From Edaphobacillus lindanitolerans (GTDB lineage Bacteria > Bacillota > Bacilli > Bacillales_A > Planococcaceae): a stretch of DNA of 64,000 bases. The stretch is taken from positions 124,001 to 188,000 of the forward strand of contig NZ_FTPL01000004.1 in NCBI RefSeq assembly GCF_900156305.1. Reading direction: 5' to 3'. Below the pieces are notes generated by a model. It did not search any database. It had not been told where the DNA came from and was given only the letters and a program-made list of their open reading frames with translations. This document shows, piece after piece, positions 49,182 through 61,442 of this stretch. The position numbers were made by a program, and so were the translations under genes. The first letter of the stretch is position 1. Each line of letters begins with the position of its first letter.

Positions 49182-50969
49182 ATGACTGAAACGAAGACAC
49201 ATGACCTTGTAAAAGGCGGAGCATTCCTGATTGAAGACATCGATCCGCAGGCGGTGTTCACGCCGGAAGACTTCACCGATGAGCACAAGATGATCGCGAA
49301 GACGACCGAAGACTATGTACGGAACGAAGTCGCGCCGGTCATCGAAAACCTCGAGAACCATGAATTTGAGCATTCGGTCCGCCTGCTGAAAAAAGCGGGC
49401 GAGCTCGGGCTCCTCGGCGCGGACATCCCGGAAGCGTATGACGGGTTTGCGCTCGACAAGATCTCTTCCGCGCTCATCACGGAGAAAATGGCCGTCGCCG
49501 GCGGCTTCTCGATCACGCACGGCGCGCATGTCGGCATCGGAACGCTCCCGATCGTCCTGTTCGGCAACGAGGAACAGAAGAAAAAGTATCTTCCGTCTTC
49601 CGTGACGGCTGAGAAGATCTTCGCATACGCGCTGACGGAACCGGGTTCCGGTTCGGACGCACTCGGTGCCAAGACGACGGCCAAACTGAATGAAGCGGGA
49701 ACGCATTACATCCTGAACGGCGAGAAGCAGTGGATCACCAACGCAGGATTCGCCGACGTGTTCGTCGTCTACGCCAAAATTGACGGCGAGCAGTTCTCCG
49801 CGTTCATCGTGGAAAAAGAATTCCCGGGCGTCTCCGTCGGTGCCGAAGAGAAGAAGATGGGCATCAAGTCATCGTCCACACGGACCCTCATCCTGCAGGA
49901 CGCGGAAGTCCCGGTCGAGAACCTGCTCGGCGAAGCGGGCCGCGGCCACGTCATCGCGTTCAATATCCTGAACATCGGCCGATACAAGCTCGGTGTCGGC
50001 GGCGTCGGCGGCGGGAAGCGCGCTTTGGAACTCGCGATCAAATATACGAATGAGCGCCAGCAGTTCAAGCGCACGATTGCATCGTTCAACCTGACAAAGG
50101 AGAAGATCGCCACCCTCGCATCGGAGCTGTATGCGACGGAAGCCCTCATCTACCGCACGGTCGGCTACTTTGACGACCGGATGGGCCGTTTGAGCGAAGA
50201 GGAGCAGAATGACGGCCGCAAGATCGCCCAGGCGATCGCGGAATACGCCATCGAGTGCTCCATCAACAAAGTCGTCGGTTCCGAAACACTTGACCATATC
50301 GTTGATGAGGCGGTTCAGCTGCACGGCGGCTACGGCTACATGCAGGAATACGAAGTGGAGCGCGCCTACCGCGATTCCCGGATCAACCGCATCTTTGAAG
50401 GCACAAACGAGATCAACCGCCTCCTCGTGCCGGGCACGTTCATGAAGAAAGCGCTCAAAGGCGAACTGCCGCTTCTGCAGAAAGCGCAGGGGCTCCAGGA
50501 AGAGCTTCTCATGATGATGCCGGAGGAGCCGGGCGACGAAGCCCTCGCACAGGAAAAGATGCTCGTGCGCAATGCCAAGAAAATCGGCCTGCTCGCTGCC
50601 GGAATGGCCGCACAGCGCTTCGGCACGAAGCTTGAGGATGAACAGGAAGTGCTCGTGAACATCGCAAACATTGCGAACGACGTGTTCGCAATGGAATCCG
50701 CACTTCTCCGCTCCGAGAAGGCCGTTGCCCGGGACGGTGAGGAAAAGGCACAGCAAAAGATCCTCTATACCGAAATCTACTGCCAGGAAGCGATGGAGCG
50801 CATCGAGAAGGAAGCGAAGGAGATTCTCGTCGCTTCCGTCGGCGGGGACGACCAGCGCATGATGCTGTCCGCCCTCCGCAAACTCACCCGCTACACGCCG
50901 AAGAACCTCATACCGAAAAAGCGCGAAGCAGCGGCGAAGCTCAACGAAGCGCTGAAATACACAGTTTGA
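49182..50969 (+). CDS. fadE: Acyl-CoA dehydrogenase FadE
   Basis: 595 residues, longer than classical 380-residue enzymes owing to a C-terminal helical extension (about 400-595), as in B. subtilis FadE. FAD-binding ALTEPGSGSDA and KQWITNAGFAD are near 145-185, HGGYGYMQEYEVERAYRDSR near 379-398, and the catalytic Glu is expected in FEGTNEI just after. ATG 49182 follows AAGGAGGAAC. It completes the FadR-controlled operon and is followed by a terminator. Confidence 0.96.
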   Translation: MTETKTHDLVKGGAFLIEDIDPQAVFTPEDFTDEHKMIAKTTEDYVRNEVAPVIENLENHEFEHSVRLLKKAGELGLLGADIPEAYDGFALDKISSALITEKMAVAGGFSITHGAHVGIGTLPIVLFGNEEQKKKYLPSSVTAEKIFAYALTEPGSGSDALGAKTTAKLNEAGTHYILNGEKQWITNAGFADVFVVYAKIDGEQFSAFIVEKEFPGVSVGAEEKKMGIKSSSTRTLILQDAEVPVENLLGEAGRGHVIAFNILNIGRYKLGVGGVGGGKRALELAIKYTNERQQFKRTIASFNLTKEKIATLASELYATEALIYRTVGYFDDRMGRLSEEEQNDGRKIAQAIAEYAIECSINKVVGSETLDHIVDEAVQLHGGYGYMQEYEVERAYRDSRINRIFEGTNEINRLLVPGTFMKKALKGELPLLQKAQGLQEELLMMMPEEPGDEALAQEKMLVRNAKKIGLLAAGMAAQRFGTKLEDEQEVLVNIANIANDVFAMESALLRSEKAVARDGEEKAQQKILYTEIYCQEAMERIEKEAKEILVASVGGDDQRMMLSALRKLTRYTPKNLIPKKREAAAKLNEALKYTV

Positions 50970-50976
50970 TGAAACG

Positions 50977-51006
50977 GCCGGGATGACTTGAGCATCCCGG
51001 CTTTTC
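50977..51006 (+). terminator. Intrinsic terminator of the fad operon
   Basis: The 9-bp stem GCCGGGATG/CATCCCGGC with a short loop, followed by TTTTC. Confidence 0.8.
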
Positions 51007-51042
51007 GGTTTGGTATACTGACCGTATAGGAGGCGGATCAGA

Positions 51043-51399
51043 ATGGCGATTGTTTATTACGGATATCCGAAATGCACGACATGCCGGAAGGCAAAATCCT
51101 GGTTGGACGGACACGGAGTCGAGTATGAAGAACACAATATCAAGGAAAATCCGCCCGGTGCGGAAGAGTTGAAGGAAATCGTCTCGGCGAGCGGGCTTGA
51201 ACTGAAGAAGTTCTTCAACACGAGCGGCATGAAGTACCGGGAACTCGGCCTCAAAGACAGGTTGGGAGAGATGACGGACGAGGAGAAGATCCGTCTGCTT
51301 GCTTCGGACGGAATGCTCCTGAAGCGGCCGATCGTCGCGGACGGGCAGAAAGTGACGGTCGGGTTCCGGGAAGCTGAATTCGAAGCGGCCTGGGGCTGA
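51043..51399 (+). CDS. yusI: ArsC/Spx-family protein, YusI-like
   Basis: 118 residues with a thioredoxin-like fold. CTTC at about 11-14 follows an N-terminal strand (YYGYPKCTTCRKA), and the family RPIV appears near 95. The Spx group includes the RNA-polymerase-binding stress regulator Spx and arsenate reductases. This member is the YusI type, of unknown function. ATG 51043 follows AGGAGGCGG. In B. subtilis it also lies between fadE and gcvH. Confidence 0.9.
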   Translation: MAIVYYGYPKCTTCRKAKSWLDGHGVEYEEHNIKENPPGAEELKEIVSASGLELKKFFNTSGMKYRELGLKDRLGEMTDEEKIRLLASDGMLLKRPIVADGQKVTVGFREAEFEAAWG

Positions 51400-51475
51400 T
51401 TGAAAGCTTGTTGAGTTTCGGGCCTGTCTGTGGCACACTAAATGAGAATGTATACTTTACGCTGGAGGGGTCAGA

Positions 51476-51856
51476 ATGAGCACACCAAAAGAGCTTCGCT
51501 ATTCCGAAGAACACGAATGGGTTAAAACGGAAGATGGAAAGGCCCGGATCGGGATCACTCAATTCGCGCAGGCTGAACTCGGCGACATCGTTTTCGTCGA
51601 GCTTCCTGAAGTCGGTGACGACGTCCAGGCAAACGAGCCGTTCGGCAGCGTGGAATCCGTCAAGACGGTTTCTGAGCTGTATGCGCCGATCTCGGGCAAA
51701 GTCGTCGAAGTGAACGGGGAACTCGAAGACAACCCTGAGTTCGTCAACGAATCCCCATATGAGAAGGCCTGGATGATCGTTGTGGAACCTTCCGATTCTT
51801 CGGAGATCGATGCGCTCATGACGGCCGAGCAGTACGAAGAAATGACGCAGGGCTGA
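51476..51856 (+). CDS. gcvH: Glycine cleavage system H protein
   Basis: 126 residues. It carries the lipoyl arm shuttling the methylamine group of glycine and, in Bacillus, relays lipoate to other complexes. The lipoylated Lys63 lies in [10 protein letters not shown]. No gcvP or gcvT gene is nearby. The start follows GGAGGGG; a terminator follows. Confidence 0.97.
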   Translation: MSTPKELRYSEEHEWVKTEDGKARIGITQFAQAELGDIVFVELPEVGDDVQANEPFGSVESVKTVSELYAPISGKVVEVNGELEDNPEFVNESPYEKAWMIVVEPSDSSEIDALMTAEQYEEMTQG

Positions 51857-51867
51857 ATAAAGGGGGG

Positions 51868-51894
51868 ACGCCGGCATTTTCCGGCGTTCTTTTT
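51868..51894 (+). terminator. Intrinsic terminator after gcvH
   Basis: ACGCCGG/CCGGCGT with a 6-base loop, then TCTTTTT. Confidence 0.85.
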
Positions 51895-51942
51895 CATCTT
51901 ATAGAGGGAAATACGACGAGCCAGTCGCCCGGAGGGATCGGC

Positions 51943-52281
51943 ATGGTCGACAAAGTCATCGTGGTTGAAGGCAGTTCGGACAAGAACCGGCTGGCCCCGC
52001 TCCTTGACGAGCCGGTGGACATCATCTGTACGAACGGCACTGCAAGCCCGACAAGGATCGAAGAGTTGCTCGAGCCGTATGAGGGGGCAGACATTTTCGC
52101 ATTCTTCGACGCGGACCGTTCGGGGGAGCGCCTGCGTGCCCTGCTCAGGCGCGAATACCCGGAAGCGCGTCATTTGTACACAGATCGGGTATACAGGGAA
52201 GTGGCGACGACGCCGCTCCGTGTGCTCGCGGAGGAGCTGCTTTCCGCCAACATCGAGATCAAGACAGAATTTCTGCTGTAA
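51943..52281 (+). CDS. yusF: Toprim-domain protein, YusF-like
   Basis: A 112-residue, single Toprim-like domain. The acidic motifs VVEGSSDKNRL (about 6-16) and FFDADRSGE (about 54-62) are those of primase/topoisomerase Toprim folds and of RNase M5. Its substrate is unknown. ATG 51943 follows CGGAGGGAT. yusE follows after 14 bp. Confidence 0.85.
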   Translation: MVDKVIVVEGSSDKNRLAPLLDEPVDIICTNGTASPTRIEELLEPYEGADIFAFFDADRSGERLRALLRREYPEARHLYTDRVYREVATTPLRVLAEELLSANIEIKTEFLL

Positions 52282-52295
52282 GGGATGAATTCAAC

Positions 52296-52595
52296 ATGGA
52301 GTCTTGGAACATGGAAAACTTTGAAGCAGCGGCTGAACGCAATGACAAGGCAGCCTTTTATTTGTATACGCCTCTTTGCGGCACGTGCCAGGTGGCCTCG
52401 CGGATGATCGATGTCGTGACGGAAATGCTGCCGGATCTGCCGATCGGGAAAGCCGACCTCAACTTTCACGGTGAGGTTGCAATGAAATACGCCGTTGAAA
52501 GCGTTCCGTGCCTGCTTATCGCCAGGAAGGGAGAGCCAGTGGAAAAGGTGTATGCATTCCGCTCGGTCCCCTATCTGTATGAGAAACTCGGTTGA
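52296..52595 (+). CDS. yusE: Thioredoxin-like protein, YusE-like
   Basis: A 99-residue thioredoxin fold with CGTC at about 28-31 and cis-proline in SVPCLLI near 68-74. The latter carries a third cysteine right after the proline. Cytosolic. ATG 52296 lies 10 bp after AAGGGATG; MENF at 52311 is an alternative start. The met promoter overlaps its stop codon. Confidence 0.85.
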   Translation: MESWNMENFEAAAERNDKAAFYLYTPLCGTCQVASRMIDVVTEMLPDLPIGKADLNFHGEVAMKYAVESVPCLLIARKGEPVEKVYAFRSVPYLYEKLG

Positions 52596-52620
52596 CCCGG
52601 GCACCGGTGTATGATATAGT
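52592..52620 (+). promoter_or_regulatory. Sigma-A promoter of the metNPQ leader
   Basis: TTGACC (52592-52597), 17 bp, TATAGT (52615-52620), about 55 bp before the riboswitch. Confidence 0.8.
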
Positions 52621-52675
52621 TTCTAGCATTGAACCATCCGGCTCCGCCGGTTGAAAAAAGATGAATACGGAATAC

Positions 52676-52846
52676 TCTTATCGAGAGCGGTGGAGGGACG
52701 TGCCCGACGAAGCCCGGCAACCGTCACGGAAACGTGAAATGGTGCCAAATCACTCAAAGCGCATGCTTTGGCAGATGAGAGGTATGGCCGCCGTTCTGTT
52801 TGGGCGCCGGTCTGACCTTTCTGCATGCCTGCGGAAAGGTTTTTTA
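52676..52846 (+). promoter_or_regulatory. SAM-I (S-box) riboswitch with terminator
   Basis: The conserved opening TCTTATCGAGAGCGGTGGAG, then GGACGTGCCCGACGAAGCCC and GGCAACC, a G-rich P3/P4 region, and AGATGAGAGG (52773-52782) closing P1. The expression platform ends in ACCTTTC...GAAAGGT followed by TTTTTT (52815-52846). High SAM should end transcription before metN. Confidence 0.95.
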
Positions 52847-52913
52847 TTTGAACGGAGCGGCCGGTACCCGCATGGGCGCCGGCCGGGTCCCTGAGTTTAG
52901 GAGTGACAATACG

Positions 52914-53939
52914 TTGATCAATCTGCAGCATCTGACTAAACGGTTCTCCCGTTCCGGCAACGAAGTCACAGCCGTCGACGGGGTGGACCTGAACATAAGA
53001 GAGGGCGAGATCTACGGAATCATCGGATATAGCGGTGCCGGCAAAAGCACCCTCATCCGGATGCTCAACGGGCTGGAGCAGCCGACTTCCGGCAGTGTGA
53101 CCGTCAACGGCCTCGAAATGTCTTCGATTTCCGGGGCGGAACTGAGGAAGGCGCGCCAGAAAGTGAGCATGATCTTCCAGCACTTCAATCTTCTCTGGTC
53201 CAGGACGGTGGAAGAGAACATCTCGCTGCCGCTTGAAATCGCCGGAGCGGACAAGGCGGCAAGAGCCGAACGGGTCCGGGAACTCGTCCGGCTCGTCGGC
53301 CTGGAAGGCCGGGAAAAAGCCTATCCGTCCGAGCTTTCGGGCGGACAGAAGCAGCGGGTCGGGATTGCGCGCGCGCTTGCCAATGAACCGCGTGTCCTGC
53401 TGTGCGATGAGGCGACATCGGCGCTCGATCCCGAGACGACCGATTCGATCCTCGATCTGCTGACCAGCATCAACCGCCGGCTCGGGCTGACGATTGTGCT
53501 CATCACGCATGAAATGCACGTCATCCGCAAGATCTGCCACCGTGTGGCGGTCATGGAGGCGGGCAAGGTGGTCGAGGAAGGGGACGTACTTCAGGTGTTT
53601 AAGTCCCCGGAGCAGCCGATCACGAAGCGGTTTGTCTCGCAGGTGACCGAGCCGGGAGATGCCCGGCAGGCAATCAGCCAGCTCGGCGAAGCGTATCCGG
53701 ACGGCACGCTCATCCGGCTCGGTTTCGTCGGGGACCGGGCCGAACAGCCCGTGCTTGCCAAGCTTATCCGCTCGTTTGACATCAATGTGAACATCCTGCA
53801 GGGCAATATCGCCCAGACGCACGGAGGGGCATTCGGCTCACTCGTCCTCCAGCTTTCCGGAGATGGGAATGCTGTCCGGGAGGCGATCGCCTTCCTCCAT
53901 GCGGAAGGCGTCGAAACAGAGGTGATCGCCCATGACTGA
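52914..53939 (+). CDS. metN: Methionine ABC transporter ATP-binding protein
   Basis: A 341-residue ATPase of the MetNPQ importer for methionine and its sulfoxide. The Walker A GYSGAGKS is at 38-45, the signature LSGGQKQR near 141-148, the Walker B LLCDEATSALD follows, and a C-terminal NIL domain (about 265-341) provides methionine feedback. TTG 52914 follows TTTAGGAGTGA and gives the B. subtilis N-terminus (MINLQ); earlier in-frame ATGs lie in the riboswitch terminator. It overlaps metP by 8 bp. Confidence 0.97.
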   Translation: MINLQHLTKRFSRSGNEVTAVDGVDLNIREGEIYGIIGYSGAGKSTLIRMLNGLEQPTSGSVTVNGLEMSSISGAELRKARQKVSMIFQHFNLLWSRTVEENISLPLEIAGADKAARAERVRELVRLVGLEGREKAYPSELSGGQKQRVGIARALANEPRVLLCDEATSALDPETTDSILDLLTSINRRLGLTIVLITHEMHVIRKICHRVAVMEAGKVVEEGDVLQVFKSPEQPITKRFVSQVTEPGDARQAISQLGEAYPDGTLIRLGFVGDRAEQPVLAKLIRSFDINVNILQGNIAQTHGGAFGSLVLQLSGDGNAVREAIAFLHAEGVETEVIAHD

Positions 53940-54600
53940 ACAATGGTTCCCGAACGTCGACTGGATGAAGATGTGGGAGGCGACGCTTGAGACGCTTTAC
54001 ATGACGGCGATCTCGACGTTCTTCACATTCTTGATCGGCCTTGCGCTCGGAATCCTGCTTTTCCTGACAAGTCCGCGGGGCGTCTGGCACAACCGGTTCG
54101 TCAATCTGGTGACCGCAGCTCTCGTCAACATCTTCCGGTCGATACCATTCATCATCCTGATCATCCTCTTCATTCCGTTTACGAAGTTCCTGCTCGGCTC
54201 CATCCGCGGGCCGAACGCAGCTCTGCCGGCACTCATCATCGGGGCTGCACCATTTTACGGACGGATGGTCCAGATCGCCCTCGCCGAGATAGACAAGGGG
54301 GTCATCGAGGCGGCCCGGTCGATGGGCGCGACCACCTGGACGATCATCCGGAAGGTGCTTCTGCCAGAGTCGATGCCGGCACTCGTTTCCGGCATCACCG
54401 TAACGGCAATTGCGCTTGTGGGCTATACGGCGATGGCGGGCATCATCGGAGCCGGCGGCCTCGGAAACCTTGCCTATCTTGACGGTTTCCAGCGCAGCCG
54501 CGGCGACGTCACACTCGTTGCCACGATCCTCATCCTCCTCATCGTCTTTATCATCCAGTGGCTCGGCGACCTGCTCGTCAAGCGGCTGGACAAACGGTGA
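53932..54600 (+). CDS. metP: Methionine ABC transporter permease
   Basis: A 222-residue inner-membrane permease with five to six helices and the EAA motif EAARSMGATTWTIIRKVLLP near 123-142 that contacts MetN. It overlaps metN by 8 bp, and metQ follows after 55 bp with its own ribosome binding site. Confidence 0.96.
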   Translation: MTEQWFPNVDWMKMWEATLETLYMTAISTFFTFLIGLALGILLFLTSPRGVWHNRFVNLVTAALVNIFRSIPFIILIILFIPFTKFLLGSIRGPNAALPALIIGAAPFYGRMVQIALAEIDKGVIEAARSMGATTWTIIRKVLLPESMPALVSGITVTAIALVGYTAMAGIIGAGGLGNLAYLDGFQRSRGDVTLVATILILLIVFIIQWLGDLLVKRLDKR

Positions 54601-54655
54601 GTAACGAACAAGGGTACACACATCCATTAATCAGATCATATAGGGGGAAATGAAC

Positions 54656-55477
54656 ATGAAGAAATTCACGGCAGGCCTCATTCTGGCGGCGGGCACACTG
54701 GCCCTGTCCGCATGCGGGACTAGCGGCGGAGACAATGCCGCCGAAACAAGTGAACTCGTTGTGGGCGCGTCCAATACGCCCCATGCCATGATCCTGGAAA
54801 AGGCGGAACCGATCCTGAAGGAAAAAGGCATCGACCTCAAAATCGAGACGTATCAGGATTATGTGCTTCCGAACGAAGATCTGGAATCGGAAGAGCTCGA
54901 TGCGAACTACTTCCAGCACATCCCTTACCTGGAGACACAGATGAAGGACCACGGCTATGACTTCGAGATCGCCGGTGAAATCCACATCGAACCGATCGGC
55001 GTGTATTCGAAGAAATACAAGTCGCTGGACGAACTCCCGGACGGGGCAACGATCCTCATCTCCAACTCCGTCGCCGACCACGGGCGTGTCCTGGCCATGC
55101 TCGAGAAAGAAGGCCTGATCAAGCTGGACGAGAACGTGGACAAGACGTCCGCCGAGGTGAAAGACATCACGGACAATCCGAAAAACCTGAAATTCGACGC
55201 CAACTACGAAGCATCGTTCCTGCCGACACTCTACAATCAGGATGAAGGCGATGCGCTTCTCATCAACTCCAACTATGCGATCGACAACGGGCTCAACCCG
55301 CTTGAAGATGCCATTGCCCTTGAAGAATCCGATTCGCCGTACGTAAACGTCCTGGCCGTCCGCAAAGGCGACAAGGACCGCAAGGAGATCAAGGAACTCG
55401 TCGAAGTCCTCCACTCCAAAGAGATCCAGGACTTCATCCTGAAAGAGTGGGGCGGATCGGTCGTCCCTGTCGACTGA
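54656..55477 (+). CDS. metQ: Methionine-binding lipoprotein
   Basis: A 273-residue NlpA-type solute-binding protein. The signal peptide ends in the lipobox LSAC with Cys20, to be lipidated by Lgt (10971). The mature part has the family motifs ASNTPHAMIL, ELDANYFQHIPYLE and GVYSKKYKSLDELPDGA. I use ATG 54656, 8 bp after AGGGGG, rather than ATG 54650. A strong terminator follows. Confidence 0.96.
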   Translation: MKKFTAGLILAAGTLALSACGTSGGDNAAETSELVVGASNTPHAMILEKAEPILKEKGIDLKIETYQDYVLPNEDLESEELDANYFQHIPYLETQMKDHGYDFEIAGEIHIEPIGVYSKKYKSLDELPDGATILISNSVADHGRVLAMLEKEGLIKLDENVDKTSAEVKDITDNPKNLKFDANYEASFLPTLYNQDEGDALLINSNYAIDNGLNPLEDAIALEESDSPYVNVLAVRKGDKDRKEIKELVEVLHSKEIQDFILKEWGGSVVPVD

Positions 55478-55533
55478 TCCTGTTCCGTTCAGCTTCCAAA
55501 GAGAAAAGCTGCCCGCGGGAGGGCGAACTTCAG

Positions 55534-55578
55534 ACTGCAGACAAAGTGAGCGGATCGCTCCTCTGTCTGCAGTTTTTC
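55534..55578 (+). terminator. Terminator of the met operon
   Basis: The 10-bp stem ACTGCAGACA/TGTCTGCAGT encloses an inner GAGCG/CGCTC stem, followed by TTTTTCTTT. Confidence 0.9.
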
Positions 55579-55710
55579 TTTCTGGAGAATCTTTCTATTC
55601 CCCTCTGACCGCGGCTCTTCGGGGGAGTTTAAACCACCTTTTCAAGACGGATGAACACATGGTGAACGGGATTTCAGAAATATCATTCAGTTTACCTGCA
55701 AAAAACAGGA

Positions 55711-55739
55711 TTGTGCACGCTTACAAAACACTGTATTCT
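55711..55739 (+). promoter_or_regulatory. Candidate promoter of the symporter gene
   Basis: TTGTGC (55711-55716), 17 bp, TATTCT (55734-55739). The rest of the 350-bp gap (55478-55830) holds only the met terminator; I see no other structure. Confidence 0.45.
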
Positions 55740-55830
55740 GACAGTTGTCCGAGGGCTTCATTGCATGAGGAACGCTGTGTTATAGTGATTGTGTGATAAA
55801 TACAAATGTCCTTTCAGGGGGTACATAATT

Positions 55831-57045
55831 ATGAAGAAAATCGGTCTTCTCGGTCGGATTGTCATTGCGATTGTCCTCGCGGTCGCACTCGGGTCCCTGT
55901 TCCGGCAGGTTCCCGAGAAATTCGTCCACTGGTTTGTGGAAACCGCGGCGACATTCAATATGCTGTTCGGCGGGTTTCTCAATTTTGTCGTTCCGCTGAT
56001 CATCATTGCGTTCATCGCGCCGGGGATCGCCAAGCTCGGAAAAGGATCCGGCAAAACGCTCGGCCTGGCGACGGGAATAGCGTATATTTCCACGATCATC
56101 GCCGGCATCATCGCATTTTTTGCCGCTTCGGCCATCCTTCCGGGCCTGATCGGTTCCGGTTCGGGGGACGCCGTCAAAGATCCGTCCGAGGCGTTGACGG
56201 GCCCGTTCTTTGAGCTGGAGATGACCCCGCTGATGGGCGTCATGACGGCCCTGATCCTGGCATTTCTGTTCGGGATCGGGATGGCGGCGATCGGCAGCAA
56301 GTCGCTGCTGTCGGTATTTGACGAACTGAATGTCCTGATTGAAAAGACGATCAGTGCCGTCATTATCCCGCTCCTCCCGTTCCACATTTTCGGGATTTTC
56401 CTGAACATGACCTTCGCCGGGCAGGTGGCGAAGGTGCTGTCCGTGTTTGCGGTCGTGTTCGTCCTGATCATCATCCTGCACCTGATCATGCTCTTGCTGC
56501 AGTACACGGCTGCAGGCGCACTCACTCACCGGAACCCGTTCGGCCTCATGAAGACGATGGCGCCGGCCTACTTCACGGCACTCGGCACGCAGTCTTCTGC
56601 GGCCACGATTCCGGTCACGCTCCGCCAGGCACGCAAGACAGGGGCATCGGAAAAAATTGTCGACTTCACCGTTCCGCTTTTTGCGACGATCCACCTGTCG
56701 GGAAGCACGATCACGCTCACTTCATGCGCAATCGGCGTCATGCTCATGAACGGCATGACGGTTTCATTCGGCGGGATGATCGGATTCATCCTCATGCTCG
56801 GCGTCACCATGATTGCGGCACCGGGTGTTCCGGGCGGGGCCGTCATGGCCGCGCTCGGTCTGCTGTCTTCCATGCTCGGCTTCACGGAACCGATGCTGGC
56901 GCTCATGATCGCGCTATACATGGCGCAGGACAGCTTCGGGACGGCGACGAACGTCACGGGCGACGGCGCGCTTGCCATCATCACGGACCGGTTTGCGACC
57001 GGGAAGGCCGGGGCGCCGTCTGCATCGGGGACAAAGCCGGCATGA
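55831..57045 (+). CDS. Dicarboxylate/amino acid:cation symporter (DAACS family)
   Basis: A 404-residue membrane protein with about eight helices and the two re-entrant hairpins of the GltPh fold. The first hairpin has SSAATIPVTLRQARK, helix 7 has FATIHLSGSTIT, the second hairpin has APGVPGGAVMAALG, and the helix 8 substrate motif is seen as QDSFGTATNVTGDGA. It could import dicarboxylates, glutamate/aspartate or small neutral amino acids with sodium or protons. I start at ATG 55831 (MKKIGLLGR), 9 bp after AGGGGGT; the frame is open 14 codons upstream without a site. It stands alone between the met and suf operons, where B. subtilis has other genes. Confidence 0.88.
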   Translation: MKKIGLLGRIVIAIVLAVALGSLFRQVPEKFVHWFVETAATFNMLFGGFLNFVVPLIIIAFIAPGIAKLGKGSGKTLGLATGIAYISTIIAGIIAFFAASAILPGLIGSGSGDAVKDPSEALTGPFFELEMTPLMGVMTALILAFLFGIGMAAIGSKSLLSVFDELNVLIEKTISAVIIPLLPFHIFGIFLNMTFAGQVAKVLSVFAVVFVLIIILHLIMLLLQYTAAGALTHRNPFGLMKTMAPAYFTALGTQSSAATIPVTLRQARKTGASEKIVDFTVPLFATIHLSGSTITLTSCAIGVMLMNGMTVSFGGMIGFILMLGVTMIAAPGVPGGAVMAALGLLSSMLGFTEPMLALMIALYMAQDSFGTATNVTGDGALAIITDRFATGKAGAPSASGTKPA

Positions 57046-57145
57046 TGATTAATGTTTATCATCCGTATAGGCGGGTATATAAACTAGCGTAAATAAACCG
57101 GCGTCAGCCGGCAAACAGTGAAAGGACTGGTTCATTATCGACCCC

Positions 57146-57322
57146 ATGAGGCTTGACTACACAGACAGGATGGCACAGAATTTCCGGAGCGCACACGGCT
57201 TCGGTTACGAGGATTACCGGATGGATCCTGCACTGCGCCTGAAAGTGGAGAAAAGGCGGGAGCGGGAATATGCCCGCAGCCTGGAGTTCGGCAATCGTCC
57301 GGAACTCCGGAGCCGCCACTGA
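57146..57322 (+). CDS. Possible 58-aa charged protein
   Basis: An open frame from ATG 57146 reads MRLDYTDRMAQNFRSAHGFG and continues to a highly charged, arginine-rich helix (RLKVEKRREREYARSLEF). Codon choice looks like neighbouring genes and the frame ends 40 bp before a terminator. There is no good Shine-Dalgarno at the ATG; AAAGGACT lies 5 bp before an ATT at 57134, which would add four residues. I know no homologue, so it may be a real small protein or chance. Confidence 0.4.
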   Translation: MRLDYTDRMAQNFRSAHGFGYEDYRMDPALRLKVEKRREREYARSLEFGNRPELRSRH

Positions 57323-57363
57323 GCATAGACAGAGGGACAGATGAATCGGTCACGGACAGAGAG

Positions 57364-57403
57364 CCGGCCGGAGTTGCCAGTAAGGCATTCCGGCCGGTTT
57401 TCT
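57364..57403 (+). terminator. Intrinsic terminator before the suf operon
   Basis: CCGGCCGGA (57364-57372) pairs with TCCGGCCGG (57389-57397), followed by TTTTCTTT. Confidence 0.8.
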
Positions 57404-57566
57404 TTGATGGACACAGGAAAAGTTTGGAGGAGGCTTGGGATTTCATTCTCAATAAATGGGGCATAATTGAAAATGACTATCAACTGGGCGGGGCACTGCC
57501 GGAACATCGCCTGGTTGGCCGCTTTTCAAGTTTGTTGATTGCTTCTGGTCACTTTGTCTAAATGAT

Positions 57567-57595
57567 TTGCAAGCCCCCCTCGTTTCAGTTAAAAT
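57567..57595 (+). promoter_or_regulatory. Promoter of the suf operon
   Basis: TTGCAA (57567-57572), 17 bp, TAAAAT (57590-57595), 61 bp before sufC. Confidence 0.6.
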
Positions 57596-57656
57596 TAGAA
57601 TGATGATAAATAAGGACGGTATTTCCGTTCATCACACCAATACTGGAGGTATTCGG

Positions 57657-58436
57657 ATGTCTACTCTAGAAATCAAAGGCCTGCACGTCGAAATCGAAGG
57701 CAAGGAAATTCTGAAGGGTGTCGACCTGACGCTCAATACAAATGAAATCCATGCGGTCATGGGACCGAACGGGACGGGTAAATCCACTCTCGCTTCGGCA
57801 ATCATGGGGCATCCAAAATATGAAGTGACAGCCGGTACCGTCACTCTGGACGGAGAAGACGTCCTTGAAATGGAAGTGGACGAGCGTGCGCAAGCCGGTC
57901 TTTTCCTCGCCATGCAGTATCCGAGCGAAATCTCGGGTGTCACGAACGCCGATTTCCTCCGTTCCGCGATCAACGCCAAGCGCGAAGAAGGCGAAGAAAT
58001 CTCCCTCATGAAGTTCATCCGGGAACTTGACAGCAAGATGGAAGTGCTCGAGATGGATCCGGACATGGCCCAGCGCTACCTGAACGAAGGCTTCTCCGGC
58101 GGGGAGAAAAAGCGCAATGAAATCCTTCAGCTCATGATGCTGAAGCCGAAGTTCGCCATCCTTGATGAGATCGACTCCGGTCTTGACATCGATGCACTGA
58201 AAGTCGTTTCAAAAGGCGTCAATGAAATGCGCGGGGAAGGATTCGGCTGCCTGATCATCACTCACTACCAGCGTCTCCTCAACTACATCACGCCGGACAA
58301 AGTCCACGTCATGATGCAGGGCCGCGTCGTGAAATCCGGAGGCCCTGAGCTCGCCCAGAAACTCGAAGCGGAAGGCTACGACTGGGTCAAGGAAGAGCTC
58401 GGCATCGAAGACGAAACTGTCGGACAAGAAGCATAA
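57657..58436 (+). CDS. sufC: Fe-S cluster assembly ATPase SufC
   Basis: A 259-residue ABC-type ATPase of the SufBCD scaffold. The Walker A GPNGTGKS is at about 38-45, the signature [11 protein letters not shown] near 143-153, and [13 protein letters not shown] follows. ATG 57657 follows CTGGAGGTATTCGG. It is the first gene of the sufCDSUB operon, the main Fe-S assembly system of Firmicutes. Confidence 0.98.
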   Translation: MSTLEIKGLHVEIEGKEILKGVDLTLNTNEIHAVMGPNGTGKSTLASAIMGHPKYEVTAGTVTLDGEDVLEMEVDERAQAGLFLAMQYPSEISGVTNADFLRSAINAKREEGEEISLMKFIRELDSKMEVLEMDPDMAQRYLNEGFSGGEKKRNEILQLMMLKPKFAILDEIDSGLDIDALKVVSKGVNEMRGEGFGCLIITHYQRLLNYITPDKVHVMMQGRVVKSGGPELAQKLEAEGYDWVKEELGIEDETVGQEA

Positions 58437-58454
58437 CGGAAGGGGACGAACGAA

Positions 58455-61426
<2,972 letters not shown>

Positions 61427-61442
61427 GAACGGAGGAAGAAGC

